From: Episyrphus balteatus
Taxonomy: Eukaryota; Arthropoda; Insecta; Diptera; Syrphidae
Direction of reading: 5' to 3'
Length of the DNA stretch: 64,000 nucleotides
NCBI RefSeq assembly: GCF_945859705.1
Contig: NC_079135.1
Span: 24,740,501 to 24,804,500, forward strand
Below are positions 33,307-44,379 of this stretch, in pieces (position 1 is the first letter of the stretch; the number at the start of each line of letters is the position of its first letter). Under the pieces are notes generated by a model. That model searched no databases. It saw nothing but the letters and a program-made list of their open reading frames with translations, and was not told the origin of the DNA. Made by a program: the position numbers and the translations under genes.

Positions 33307-36168
33307 TTGTCCCTTTATTATCAAAATGTAAGGGGACTCCGCTCCAAAGCTTCTGATGTATTCTTAAAGTCGCAAGAGCTTCCTTTTGATGTTTTTGCTT
33401 TAAGCGAAACTAATTTAACTAATGATTTTAATAGTAATGAATTTTTTTCATCAGACTATAATGTTTACCGTAAAGATGGTCAGTTAGAATTAGGGAATAG
33501 GTCTGGAAGAGGGGTTCTTATTGCTGTTAACACTAGTTACGACAGTTCTCTGATTGAAATTCCTAATACCGAAAACATTGAAATGATTTGTGTAAAAATT
33601 AAACTTATGCGAAAAAACATTTATATTATGTGCTGCTATTTGCGACCTTGCAGCCCCATCGAAACTTATCAAAATCTCATTAATGCAGTTGACTTCTTGG
33701 ATGACACTATTGAAGTTCATGATAACTTATTGGTCCTAGGTGATTTTAATCTTCCTAATCTGTCGTGGTCAAAGTCCGATGATGACTCACATTTTATTGC
33801 AACTAACGCAACAACCGAAAAAGAAACTTTATTCACTGATAATCTGTCTGATTGCGGCTTACTTCAGATTAGCGATATAAAAAATAACTTGAATAGGCAA
33901 CTCGATCTGATCTTCTCCAATGATGCTCATAACTGCATCGTAAAGGAAAGTAACCTTATTCTCTCAACTATTGACCTGTATCATCCACCACTATGCTTAA
34001 GTTTCGCCTATGAACATTGTAACTCAGAAGTAGAGTCTGAAAAACAATATTGTTTTAATTTCCGGAAGGCTAACTTTAACAAACTGAATGAGCTTCTAAG
34101 TAATATAAATTTTGATCTTATTTTAAATAGTGTCAACGATAGTATCGATAGTTTAACCACCAATTTTTACGTAGCCATTTTCGAATGTTTTTACCAGTCA
34201 GTACCATATTCACAAAAGAAAAATATGTCTTCTTCACCCCCATGGTATTCAAAGGAGCTTCGTTCTCTACGCAACTCCCGAAACGCTCTATGGAAGAAAT
34301 ATTTAAGATCTAGATCAGACATGGATTTTTCTCTTTATATGGATGTAAGCAATGAATTTTCGAGCCTTTCAAAACTTCTCTACGATGACTACATCAATCA
34401 AATGCAAATTGATTTAATTTCAAACCCTAAGCGTTTTTGGCAATTTATTAATCTAAAAAGAAAGTCAGACGGTTATCCTAATACCTTAAATTATTTAAAT
34501 CACTCTTCTAGTGATTCTAAAGTTATAACTAATTTATTTGCCAATTTTTTCAGTCTTGCGTTTTCTGATAGTAACTTTGTGCCTGATAGTAACTATTTCA
34601 CCTACATGAATAACTGTAACCAAACATCTTTAGTATCAATTAATATTACTGTTGAAGACGTGATACAAAAAATTCATAAACTTAAGAATGATTTCTCATC
34701 GGGTCCTGATGGCTTGCCCGCGATTGTACTAAAAAATTGTGTAGCCCATTTAGCCTCACCTATTGCCACTCTGTTTCAAAAATCCATAACTCTAGGGTTT
34801 TTTCCATCAATCTGGAAGGATTCATTCATCATCCCTATTCACAAAAAGGGATGCAAAAGTGATATTGCTAACTATAGACCAATTGCCAAATTGTCGTGCA
34901 TCCCAAAACTTTTTGAAAGTATTATCTTCGACACACTATATTTTAATTGTAAATCATTGTTTTCAGCCAGACAACACGGTTTTCTGAAAGGCAAATCTAC
35001 GACCACTAATTTAACCGAGTTTGTATCGTACACTTTGAAATCATTAGAAAATAAGAACGAAGTTGATGTCATTGCTACAGACTTTAGCAAGGCGTTTGAT
35101 AGAATATCACATAAAATTATATCGTTTAAACTTAAAGCTCTAGGATTTCCTCCCGGTTTTATTCAATGGATGAATTCATACCTTTATAATCGTAAATATC
35201 AAGTACTTTTTAGATCTTCAATCTCAGATCCATTTATTGCAAAGTCGGGCGTCCCACAAGGAAGTCATTTAGGCCCCATAATTTTTATTTTGACAATCAA
35301 TGACGTAGAATCAGTCATTCAGCATTGTGAAGTCTCTACGTACGCAGATGATATGAAAATCTTTAGGACAATTTCATCGTCAAACGACCCTTTGCTTTTG
35401 CAAATTGATTTAGACAATTTCTTTGTTTGGTGTCAGAAAAATAACTTAGATCTTAATGTTGAAAAATGCCAAGCAATCACATATTCCCGCAAACGACTCC
35501 GTCCTCCACCACGTGACTATTTTATCAATGAATGTATTGTTTCAAGAGTAACAACCATTAAGGATTTGGGTGTAATTTGTGATAATGAACTTAACTTCAG
35601 ATCCCACTATGACAATATTATATCTAGGGCTAATTCTGCTTTAGGTTTCGTCAAGCGCTGGTCTAAAGAGTTTTCTGACCCTTACGTTACGAAATCACTT
35701 TATACCACGTTTGTGAGGCCTTTACTTGAATATGCTAGCCAAGTCTGGTCCCCTTATCACCAAGTCCACATCAAGAGAATTGAAGCAGTACAGCGTAGAT
35801 TCCTCCGTTTTGCCTTAAGAGGACTTCCGTGGGTTGATAATTTCAACTTGCCCCCTTATCAAGAACGTTTGCAACTCATTAACTTACAATCTTTAGAAAA
35901 ACGTCGCGAAGTTGCCGATGTTATTTTCATACACCAAATTTTATGTAATGTAATTGAAAACTCCACCCTCCTCGAGCAAATTAGTTTTAACGTAAGTTCC
36001 TATTCTCTCAGAACGACCCCGCAATTTCATCAAGCTCTTCATAGAACTGATTATGGCAAAAATGAACCGATTACGAGAATGTTAAGGAATGTTAATAAAA
36101 ATTGTAATATTTTTGATTGTAATAACAGCAAGATCACACAAAAAAACCTACTATATGGTATTTCATAG
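33307..36168 (+). CDS. LINE ORF2: endonuclease-reverse transcriptase
   Basis: This 953-codon frame has no internal stop. An APE-type endonuclease spans about residues 1-235: YYQNVRGLRSK (catalytic Asn), LSETNL (catalytic Glu), GDFNLP (Asp/Asn) and DLYHPPL (terminal His). RT follows: FSSGPDGLPAIVLKN, NYRPIAKLSCIPKLFE, HGFLKGKST, DFSKAFDRISH, SGVPQGSHLGP and YADD in VSTYADDMKIFR, then the thumb/C-terminal block RPLLEYASQVWSPYH. Its length matches CR1/jockey-group ORF2. The protein nicks target DNA and reverse-transcribes its own RNA in the nucleus. The frame has no ATG before EN motif 1: the only nearby ATG (33303-33305) is out of frame by one base. Initiation is therefore either unconventional or broken by a 1-bp change. 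Confidence 0.85.
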   Translation: MSLYYQNVRGLRSKASDVFLKSQELPFDVFALSETNLTNDFNSNEFFSSDYNVYRKDGQLELGNRSGRGVLIAVNTSYDSSLIEIPNTENIEMICVKIKLMRKNIYIMCCYLRPCSPIETYQNLINAVDFLDDTIEVHDNLLVLGDFNLPNLSWSKSDDDSHFIATNATTEKETLFTDNLSDCGLLQISDIKNNLNRQLDLIFSNDAHNCIVKESNLILSTIDLYHPPLCLSFAYEHCNSEVESEKQYCFNFRKANFNKLNELLSNINFDLILNSVNDSIDSLTTNFYVAIFECFYQSVPYSQKKNMSSSPPWYSKELRSLRNSRNALWKKYLRSRSDMDFSLYMDVSNEFSSLSKLLYDDYINQMQIDLISNPKRFWQFINLKRKSDGYPNTLNYLNHSSSDSKVITNLFANFFSLAFSDSNFVPDSNYFTYMNNCNQTSLVSINITVEDVIQKIHKLKNDFSSGPDGLPAIVLKNCVAHLASPIATLFQKSITLGFFPSIWKDSFIIPIHKKGCKSDIANYRPIAKLSCIPKLFESIIFDTLYFNCKSLFSARQHGFLKGKSTTTNLTEFVSYTLKSLENKNEVDVIATDFSKAFDRISHKIISFKLKALGFPPGFIQWMNSYLYNRKYQVLFRSSISDPFIAKSGVPQGSHLGPIIFILTINDVESVIQHCEVSTYADDMKIFRTISSSNDPLLLQIDLDNFFVWCQKNNLDLNVEKCQAITYSRKRLRPPPRDYFINECIVSRVTTIKDLGVICDNELNFRSHYDNIISRANSALGFVKRWSKEFSDPYVTKSLYTTFVRPLLEYASQVWSPYHQVHIKRIEAVQRRFLRFALRGLPWVDNFNLPPYQERLQLINLQSLEKRREVADVIFIHQILCNVIENSTLLEQISFNVSSYSLRTTPQFHQALHRTDYGKNEPITRMLRNVNKNCNIFDCNNSKITQKNLLYGIS

Positions 36169-36640
36169 CCCTCTTGGACCTAAAGATTAGTAAAGATTAG
36201 TAAATAGTGAAATAGTAAAAGAGAAACTGAAACTGGACTTTTTATTTTTTTTACTGATCTAACAAGTGCATAAGCATGCTTTTTTATTTTATTTATTGTT
36301 TTTTTTTCTACACTTTTTTAATTTTTTTACTTATTTTTAAATTTTAACTTTATTTAATACTTTATTTTAATTCTTTTTCTATATGGTTGTATGTTTCCCC
36401 ATGCTCCCATATAGTTACATATTTATTTTTACATTTTGTATCTGCTTGTAATAAGCAGCCCCGCTCTTATCTCGTGTTTATTTTTTTTCTTCAAAAAACT
36501 CTAATTTAAGTGCCGATATGACTAGCCACCGCAAGTGCCATCATACTCGGTGTAAATGGACCCCAGCGCGTGCGGTATCTGGGGGGGAAAGAGGCGTGGG
36601 ATAATTTAATATAAAAAGGGTTTGAAAAATGTTAGAAAGT
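36169..36640 (+). other. LINE 3' UTR
   Basis: T-rich, then CATACTCGGTGTAAATGGAC and GGGGGGGAAAGAGGCG. No poly(A) or microsatellite tail is evident before the foldback-like sequence at 36651. Confidence 0.5.
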
Positions 36641-36650
36641 GCGCGATTTT

Positions 36651-37196
36651 TGAAGCCAGAATTTTGACCCGCTCCCTTTGCAAAAAAATGCCCCTTTTTC
36701 GAAAAATTGACATATTAAAATATATATATTTTTCTTAATTCAAAAAATTAATTTTTCTATATTTAATTTTTAATTAATACAATCAAAGCTTTTGTTAAAC
36801 AAAATTTGTTAAAATTATTGAGGTTGTCATTTTAAACAAAGTTAGAAGTTAATAGACGTTCTACACTGTGTGAATCTTAAACCTAGTTAAAATAAACGGA
36901 AACCACTTTGACTAAACTGTTTTTCGAACAAAATCGAATCAACGTTGACCATACTATATCTTACATTGCGATTGCAGCTGCATGATTTTATAAAAATCGA
37001 AGGGACCGATTTGGAGAAAATTACCTATATTTTTTACAAAATTCTTACATGACCTTTTTTAACATTTTCCAAACAATTTTTTAATTTTCTGCAGAATTTT
37101 GAAAAACAGAATTATGAAAAGCAGAATTTTGAAAAGCATAATTTTGAAAAACAGAATTTTGAAAAGCAGAATTTTGACAAAAGAATTTTGACCGCT
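36651..37196. mobile_element. Foldback-like right-end material (two right termini)
   Basis: TGAAGCCAGAATTTTGACCC at 36651-36670, ending GACCCGCTCCC at 36676, is the inverse of the left end GGGTCAAAATTCTGGCTTCA at 18261. A second right arm of GAAAAACAGAATTTT and GAAAAGCAGAATTTT units runs 37090-37192, with about 400 bp of AT-rich interior between. Flanks of the left end (AAATACTTA) and of either right end do not match, so these are probably remains of two overlapping or rearranged copies rather than one clean insertion. Confidence 0.6.
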
Positions 37197-37702
37197 TGAC
37201 TATTTCGAAGTTTGATGTTTTCAAAACGCAAAACTGGTTATGAAAATAAATGTGTTAAACATAGTCAGTGCAATGAACATTTTCTCCAAACTGGAAATTT
37301 GTCCAAAGAGATTTTTTAATTTGCGCATTCAAGAAATTAATGTGACTTGTCACCTTAATTTAAGGTGATGTCACCTTAATTTAATTAATTTTCAATACAC
37401 TATAAAAAGGTACCTACTCATAGCTTTTGTATAAAATGAGGTGCCTTAGGTTTCTCTTCAGAAGATGAACAACTGTACAAAAATGATTAATTTCTATAAG
37501 AACAAACAAAAATTTAAAAACCTTCTAAAATTTGTCATAACAAACAAAAATATGTTTCAACTTAGGCGTTGCTAAGTTATCTCTGCTGGTGTTAAATTAA
37601 AGACTTAAATATTTTGAAAAATCGTATAGAGAGAGGATCTATTCCCCCTTCGTAAAGCAGTGAGAATCAGTTTCTAAAAACTTAAATTAACTTAAAAAAA
37701 AA

Positions 37703-39276
37703 GAGGTTGTCTGTAAAGCCGATTTACGGACGATGATTTTACGTGATAACGTCGTAAGAAAACAAGTTGTGTGCTTTTAAAATGAGCCATTTGAAGGGTT
37801 TATTTATTTCAAACAATCATAATTTACAAGAAAAAGCTAAAAAAAATACCTTTTTTCTTTTCTCATTATATTAATTTTTTTATTTTAAAAGCTTACAAAA
37901 AAAAATTATGCATTTTAAAAGCCAAGTATTTCTTCTTAAGAATAAAAATATTTAAAAATTTTTATAATGCGCAAAAAGTAAACAATGAAAACAATCATTT
38001 TCATCAAAAAAAGCAAAGAAAACATGAATTTTTATCTTCTCACGTCATTAATTCCATTTTTTTTCCCTAACAACCTATAAAAAATTGTATACCATCTGAA
38101 AGCTTATTATCTTAGCTCAAAATATATACATATATTAATTATGTCTATGAGACATCTACAAAAAGAGCTAGAATTTTTTGAATTCGATCAAATTTCATTA
38201 AAAAAAGCAAAAAAAAACATTTATTTTTATGTTCTCAGGCTATGAAATCAATTTTTTTGTTTGACAACCTATAAAAAATATACACCATTTGAAAGCTTAT
38301 TATTTCACCTTTCATAAAAGTTTAATAATAATTTCTATATGCTCTTGGTCAAAAGTTATAACCTGTTGAAGTCTAAAATTTTATTTTACCGTTATCTCAA
38401 AATTGTGTTTACGAAAATGATTGACACTTCGCACACATATAGTCGTAGTCATGGTCTATCATTACTCCATATACTTTATTCCTGTATCTATTAAAGAAAA
38501 AAAGATAAAAATAAAAAACGATGAAAATCGGTTAAAAACGGTCCAAAAACGTGTTTTTTAAAAACATGTTTCTTCCGTTACTCAGTCAACTAAACGATTC
38601 CAATTGCACATGTATGCATAAGGTAAAAACCTACATGTTATACAAGTTTGAGATTTTTTGAACGCTCAAAAAAAAGCTCAAAATCAAAAACTATCCGAAA
38701 ATACCCCTAAAAAACAAGGGGTTTTTCAAAAATTCATATTTCGAAACGCAGAGTGTTGGAAAAAAATCCGTATCAGACGCCTAATTTTTTTTCCCTCATC
38801 TTTCACCTGGAATCTTTAGAATTGTCAAAAAAAATTTCCTTTACCCAAAATCATCATTTTGTCATAGCCCCAACACGTGTACAACGTTCAAACAAAACGT
38901 TATAGCTTAGTTTCAAAATTTTTTAGAATTTTTCCTTAAATGCAGTTATTCTTAAATTGATCTCATCTATCTATAGCAAAAAAATCAATTCTCTACGGCG
39001 CGTTTAGATTTTAGCTCAAATTTCATCTTTCCGTTTTACCCCTGTTTACGCTATTAAATGACGAAATTTTTAAAAATCCTTCATTTGGATTAAGCTTTAG
39101 GTTATTATCTTTCAAATAAGCTATAGAAGATTTTTGTATCTCTAATAGTTTATTTTAAATTTTGAATTGCCATTTTTTGCCGCACTGCGAAAGTGCGAGA
39201 GTGTAACGTTAGAAAATGGCGTCACTTTTTTGTGGTGGCTGCCATGGTTCATCGATTTATAAGACGTTATCACGTC
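37703..39276 (+). mobile_element. ACGTGATAAC family element, copy 3
   Basis: Same orientation as copy 2. It starts GAGGTTGTCTGTAAAGCC, ends GACGTTATCACGTC then an A-run, and includes GCACTGCGAAAGTGCGAGAG at 39182. It is shorter because it lacks a segment of about 150 bp near 38330 that copies 1 and 2 carry (the one around GATCTCCACAGGTG). No coding capacity. Confidence 0.75.
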
Positions 39277-39344
39277 AAAAAGTTATCAAAAATCTCCATC
39301 TGAGGTCATGACTGTCGTCGATAACACATCCACACAAAAAATAA

Positions 39345-39590
39345 AAAGTTCTGATCCGGGGGTGCGACTATGTTAATCATATGTGTTTTGGGTCACTGAA
39401 ACCGAATCCGAAATCCATTTTTACCCATCACGTCAGGTTTTCGAGATAACCTCAAAAAATGTCAAAGTCACACAAATTTTTTTTGTTTGATCTGAGGGTG
39501 TGACTATAGTAAATATATGTTTTTCGGGTCGCTGAAACTAGATTTGAAGTCTATTTTGTCCTATCATGTCAGGTTTTCGAGATAACAACC
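39345..39590 (+). repeat. Tandem duplication of a unit of about 120 bp
   Basis: Unit 1 (TCTGATCCGGGGGTGCGACT ... ACGTCAGGTTTTCGAGATAA) is followed by unit 2 (TTTGATCTGAGGGTGTGACT ... ATGTCAGGTTTTCGAGATAA). They are diverged but collinear. Confidence 0.75.
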
Positions 39591-39599
39591 AAAAAGATT

Positions 39600-40320
39600 T
39601 TTGAGTCAGGTTGTCTGTGAACTCTTTTTGAGTTAATCTAGAAAACCTGACGTTGAAATGGAAAATATATTGATCTTAAATATTTTATGACAGAGTTTTT
39701 CTACTAAAAGCATGTTTTTTTGTAATTTCTTTTTAGAAATTCCTTAAAGGGTTGAAAAACTTGTCGGCTTGTATAGATCAGACCTTTTTTATTTTTTATC
39801 GTCATTTGCCTATAATGTCACAAATCCCCAATTCAAAAACAATACGATTTTTATAGTCATTTATTCATCAAATAAAACTGGCAACAAGGCTTCATTGTTA
39901 AATTAACAATATTGCTAGGTACTTACAAAAAAAAAAACGACATATTTTTAAATTCTTTAGAAAGTCTTTTTAAATAATAATTTATTTATTAATGTTATTT
40001 TTCTTAGACATACGAAAATAACATAATGCCAAGGATAACTTTAATTCTAGCCAAATTAATCTGGTTAAATATACCAGAAATAATGTTAAGTATACCAGAA
40101 ATAAAGTGAAATATACCAGATATATAGTTATTCCTACCTTATTTTTTCTCTGATGCAGAAAAAAAAAAACTGTTGGATGTACCTACTTGCGGTCTTTTTT
40201 AGCATTTTCTGAAAATCGTATACAGTGTTTCCATGTCTACACATCACATGCATATCATATTGTCCACATTCCTATTTATAGAACATGAAAGATTATATTA
40301 TCCCAACAAAAGGACCCTCT
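39600..40320. other. AT-rich DNA, presumed intron; nothing recognised
   Basis: Contains only a short local repetition, ATACCAGAAATAATG / ATACCAGAAATAAAG / ATACCAGATATA, at 40070-40125. Confidence 0.4.
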
Positions 40321-40459
40321 TCTCAATACAATAAACTTAAAACAGGACAAAAGCTCTTTTTACCATACAAATAGGAAAAATGGATAAAGTGTATCCCGAA
40401 AATAGAAAAAAAAAAGAAAGTAGATAAAACAAGGTTTAAAATATCTTTGCCACACTTAC

Positions 40460-41483
40460 CAAAAGCAGAAGGCTCCCTTTGTTGTTGTTGTTGTTGTTTT
40501 TGGTCCCTCGATATTGTTGGCGGCAAAGGCTGAATAGATGCACTATTAGCAGCAGTTGATATTGGTGTTGGTGCAACAGTTGTTGCCTGTGTTGCAACTA
40601 CTACTGTAGCCATATTATTATTATCCTTGCCATTCAATTCGACCAGTGATTGAGCTGCAGTCCATTCGAGACGCCCGCAGAGCATCCCATTTCCACTGCT
40701 GGCCGTTTCAGTGCCGGTATCGCTATTGCCACAATGGCTTCTAATGCGGTTGCTACTACTAGCAGAAGCAGCAGAATCTACAACTACCACTGATGCAACT
40801 GATGCTGCTGATGCTCTATCAACATCCTTGCCATTGAAATTGCTCCGGTTAGTGCTTTTAAATTTGTTGTTTTCTATTGATTCTACTCCACGTTGTTGTC
40901 CTGCTGAATGGGGGTTAGTATCCTGCTGCTGTTGTTGGTGTTGGTGTTGGTGGTGGTGATTCTGATTTTGATGCTGTTGTGGAGTCCGACGTTCAGTTGC
41001 TTCGCTGTTGTGCTTCCTGTCGTTGGTTTTTTTGTTGTTGTTGCCATACGAAGAGCTTTGTGCTGCAACGGAAGTCGAAAATTGATGATTGGGTGACTTT
41101 AGCAGCTCCACACGGTCGCAATCGAGTGTAAGGGCTGTCTGGTAATGTTGTTGTTGTTGTTGGTTATGGTAATGGTGGTGGTGATGGTGAGTTCCGTTGC
41201 TGGCCGGTTTCTTTACAATAAAAATTGTTGCTTGCTGATTAAGGACTTCATGGCTACGACTATTTTGATGTTGCTGTTGGTGGTAGTGTTGGTGGTAATG
41301 GTTCTCTTCATCCTCAAATGCCCTCAAATACACCTCAGCTTGTTCGTAATCTCCACCTGATGATGATGATGTTGATGATGTTGTTGCTGTTGCCCCTGCT
41401 GCTATTGTACCTGCCGATGATTTCGATCTGCCTCCGAAGATAAAAGTCGTGGTGTTCTTAGAATGAACATAGTCCAGTGGCAT
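40460..41483 (-). CDS. Unidentified host protein, first coding exon (341 codons, phase-1 donor)
   Basis: The start is the first ATG of the exon, with a fly-type AAAAATG context. The exon encodes MPLDYVHSKNTTTFIFGGRS, then a Ser/Thr/Ala stretch (residues 22-43), an acidic patch around RAFEDEENH (54-62), His/Gln runs (62-73, 99-113, 169-188), Asn and Ser/Ala clusters, a poly-Val patch (231-235) and a Gln run (328-335). There is no signal peptide, membrane segment or folded domain; the segment is predicted disordered. The frame would read on past the donor to a stop at 40323, but that part is intronic: GTAAGT follows codon 341 plus one base. The organisation suggests the N-terminal exon of a large, long-intron fly regulatory or neural gene. 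I do not recognise the gene and assign no function. The TG/CA-rich codon runs also create meaningless frames on the other strand. Confidence 0.7.
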
Positions 41484-41931
41484 TTTTTTCGACTAAATTT
41501 TTCAATTTTTTTTTTGTATATATATATTTTTGAGATTATTTTTGAAGAAGTTTTTGAAAGTTTTTTTTTTTTTTAGATAAAAAATATTTTCATAATTTTT
41601 TTTTTTTTGATAAATAATTTTTTTTTTTTAATTTAAAATTTGATTGTTAAACTTTTTTTGTCCTTAAAATCGAAAATTGCTTTTTAGAGATGATTTTTTT
41701 TTAATTTAATTTTTTTTTTCTTAATTTTGAATTTTGGAATAAAAATTATGTAATTTTTTTTTTTTTGTTATTAAATTTTATATATTTTCACAGTTAGGTA
41801 TATATTGCTTTCGTTGTTTTGAGTTTTTTTTTATTTTTGTAATTTTTTTTTTGTTATATGTTTTTATACATTTTTTTTTTATTTATATTTATTTATTTTT
41901 TTAATTTGATTTATAGTTGTTTTAACGCAGG
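41484..41931 (-). other. A-rich 5' UTR segment of the host exon
   Basis: On the minus strand this is dominated by A-runs interrupted by short words, with no competing long frame. A-rich leaders are common in fly mRNAs. The alternative is plain T-rich intron if the acceptor at 41932 is not used. Confidence 0.5.
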
Positions 41932-41934
41932 CTG

Positions 41935-42700
41935 AAAAAATGAAAAAAAAGGGGGAAAATTGTTGCATTTTATTAAAAAAAAAAATTGAGTTGGACCGAA
42001 ATGTTACGCGCAGTGGCAGGCGCGTATCCTTGCCAACCGTCAATATTTTTAGTCATCAGGTTTATTATACGAGAGTATTGTTAGTAGATAGATGGTGAAA
42101 TGGCAATGTTGAAGGGGGCGAGTGATGCAAGCAGCGTATTGCTTTTCAGCACTTAATTAAATTTCCTAATTTGGTTTGAGGTATCATCATTAAAAATTAA
42201 CGCAATTCGAGAGGAGAGTCATCATCGTATCGTTGGCGGCATGTCGTTCGTTGTCGTGTGCGTGTGTAGGTTTGTATGTTTGTGAGCTTTAACAAAAAGG
42301 ACTATATATAGAGGGTGGATTTTAAAAGCTAGGTATATCCTGTAGAGTCCTGGAAGTTGGTGGTGGTGATAGATGTGGGTGAAATTGGGAGAGATACAAT
42401 AACGAGATTCGCATCATTCACAGAAATAAAACGCAACTAAAATTGTTAGTTTGCTATTCGTTAAAAATTCAATTAAAATTTTGTCCATGGTGACGAGTCG
42501 CCTAGAGTGAGAGTTTGTTATAGTATATAGAAATTGGGGTTTTGGTGTGTATTATTATAAAGAGTATCAGGGTGTTTTTTTTTTTTTGTTCTGTGACTGT
42601 TGTTATTTTATGGGTTAGACATTAGAGTGCTTTTTATTGTTTGGAGGTATAAAGGCAATGATAATATCATGTATTTATTATTTGAGGGAGATGTAAACAA
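41935..42700. other. Island upstream of the host exon
   Basis: Less AT-rich single-copy DNA (GTTACGCGCAGTGGCAGGCG at 42003, GTATCGTTGGCGGCATG at 42227, a TG-rich stretch). It is directly upstream of the acceptor, so by position it is intron. It could be conserved regulatory DNA. Confidence 0.35.
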
Positions 42701-43229
42701 TACAACGGAATGTTATTTTAAAAAAGGACTATATTTGGTTTAATTTAGATTTTTTTTTCTATTTAATTATATATTTGGTTTAGAAGTCAGTTTAGAAGCC
42801 TTGATTTAAAATTATAAAATAACAAAAATAAGTGACTTGGCAAGTCATACTTTTTCAAAAATTTAAATTGTGTTTGTTTTTAAGGCTTTTTGAATGAAAA
42901 ATTGTTACAATTGTTGTAAAATTGGAAAATTCACTGACCCATTTGGAGAAATAGATTTTTTTTAAAAAGATTTATTTATTTTTAAAAATCAAAAATTTAT
43001 TTTTTTGAATTTTTTTTCCTAATTTTAAAATTATGGACCTTTAAACGATTTCGTACAAAATTTTTGATGAAATTGGCTTAGTCGTTCTCTGAATAGTCAG
43101 ATAATTAAGAAAACGGCTCTATCGCAAGTGTACCGTTAATAAAAGTTTTAACATTTTTTTTAATTTCAAAACAAGGACCCCAATGTTTGAAGCAAAACGT
43201 TTCAGTAAATTAGGCTGTAGCGGAAGTTA

Positions 43230-44165
43230 AGATTCAAGATTTTTTGAAAGAATAGTCCTTCATTCGAAATTTTGGAAAAAAAAATGCTATTAAAAAATTT
43301 TAAATGGCTTTTTTCAAACTTTTTCGTAGTAAAATATGAATTAATAAAAAAAAATTTTTGGGCCATAAATATTATCAGTTGAATTCCGAAGAAAAAAGCT
43401 AATACATATATATTACAGATTTGAAAAAAAAAAAATATAAAAATTACTTCAATTTCATTGCATTTTTTTTTATAAAAACCGAATTTTTGCATTAAAAATA
43501 ATTGATTTTGTCAAAGACTTTGGCCAATAAGACCTTTAAGCTTTTGCTATTAAACTTTCAACAATAAGGGCTATTGAATGAATAAAAAATAACAAAATAT
43601 TAAAAAAAATTTTTTATTTTTTTCATAAACCGTAATAAATATTGACAATTTCTTTTATAGTTTCAAATTATAAAAAATGTGGTTAGGAAAATTTGAAAAA
43701 TAAATGCATTTTATATTACGAAAAAGTTTTAAAAACAACATGTTAAAATTTTTTCAATAATTTTTTTTTTTTTTCAAAAATCTGAGTTCAAATACCATTC
43801 TTGCCAAAGCCCTTCATTCAATTTACTTGATTTTAATTCTCCAAATATGAATAAGCTTTTAGCTTTTTAAAAATGTACCTATATTTAAAAATTGTAGGTG
43901 TTGCCGTTGTGTTCAAATATTTTTTTTTTGTGTTTGAAGTCAATTAATAAGAAAATTGCATCTATCGCTTAAACGATGGAAGATTGTCCCTCACTCCCAT
44001 ATAATAAAATTTTTCCTTTAATTTTGTAGATAATATTTTGGCATCAGTTAATTTATGAAATTTAAGCAAAATTTTTGAAATTAGACACAATCTTCAATTA
44101 AATCTAAAAAATCAAAACGGCAACACCGGCAATTTATTAATCTATAGACTTTAAATTATTTTTAA
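43230..44165 (-). mobile_element. Partial copy of the long-palindrome family
   Basis: Matches 52000-52950 in reverse orientation. Shared words include TTGTAGGTGTTGCCGTTGTG (43896), GGAAGATTGTCCCTCACT (43978), AAAACGGCAACACCGGC (44114) and CAACTGATAATATTTATGGC (inverse, near 43360). One end and part of the second arm are missing. It is immediately followed by hAT-like satellite units at 44198. Confidence 0.65.
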
Positions 44166-44197
44166 TTACCAACGTTTTTTTTTCATTCATTTATTGA

Positions 44198-44365
44198 TTC
44201 GAATAAAAACTATCGAATAAAACTATCGAACAAAAACTATCGAATAAAAAAACTATTTGAATGAAAAAACTATCGAATAAAAAACAATTCGAATGAAAAT
44301 GGTAACTAAATGAATGAAAGAATGATTTAAAACTATCAGATGAATGAATATTTTACAACTGTAAA
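44198..44365. repeat. hAT-like satellite fragment (AACTATCGAATAAAA units)
   Basis: A short array of the same unit as at 27.1 and 50.1-51.4 kb. It includes the subterminal GATTTAAAACTATC and GAATGAATATTTTACAACT words but neither TAGTGATGGG terminus. Confidence 0.7.
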
Positions 44366-44379
44366 AAAAATCTTCGTAG

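Larger units (their letters stand above)
32573..36640 (+). mobile_element. CR1/jockey-group LINE, 5'-truncated, ORF2 without stops
   Basis: It contains the C-terminal part of ORF1 (32573-33301), a complete-length ORF2 (33307-36168) and about 470 bp of 3' UTR rich in T-runs. It lies between foldback-like arms, so it inserted into that element. The 5' limit falls inside ORF1, as usual for truncated target-primed insertions. The 3' end is approximate because no poly(A) tail or simple tail repeat is obvious. The lack of stops over 953 codons implies a young or recently constrained copy. Confidence 0.8.
40460..41931 (-). other. Host exon: A-rich 5' leader plus first coding segment, with acceptor and donor
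   Basis: Read on the minus strand. A polypyrimidine tract (CCCCCTTTTTTTTC, then ATTTTTTCAG, AG at 41932-41933) gives a strong acceptor. The exon then runs through a very A-rich leader (41931-41484), the ATG at 41483 and 1024 coding bases, to a consensus donor TTTTG|GTAAGT (GTAAGT at 40459-40454). The A-rich leader and the context AAAAAATG fit fly mRNAs. At least one 5' non-coding exon is implied to the right and further coding exons to the left. Confidence 0.65.

Noticed and set aside
40711..41360. Plus-strand frames of 60-80 codons rich in Leu/Val
   Set aside because: They are antisense shadows of the CAA/CAC/CAG repeats in the minus-strand host exon.
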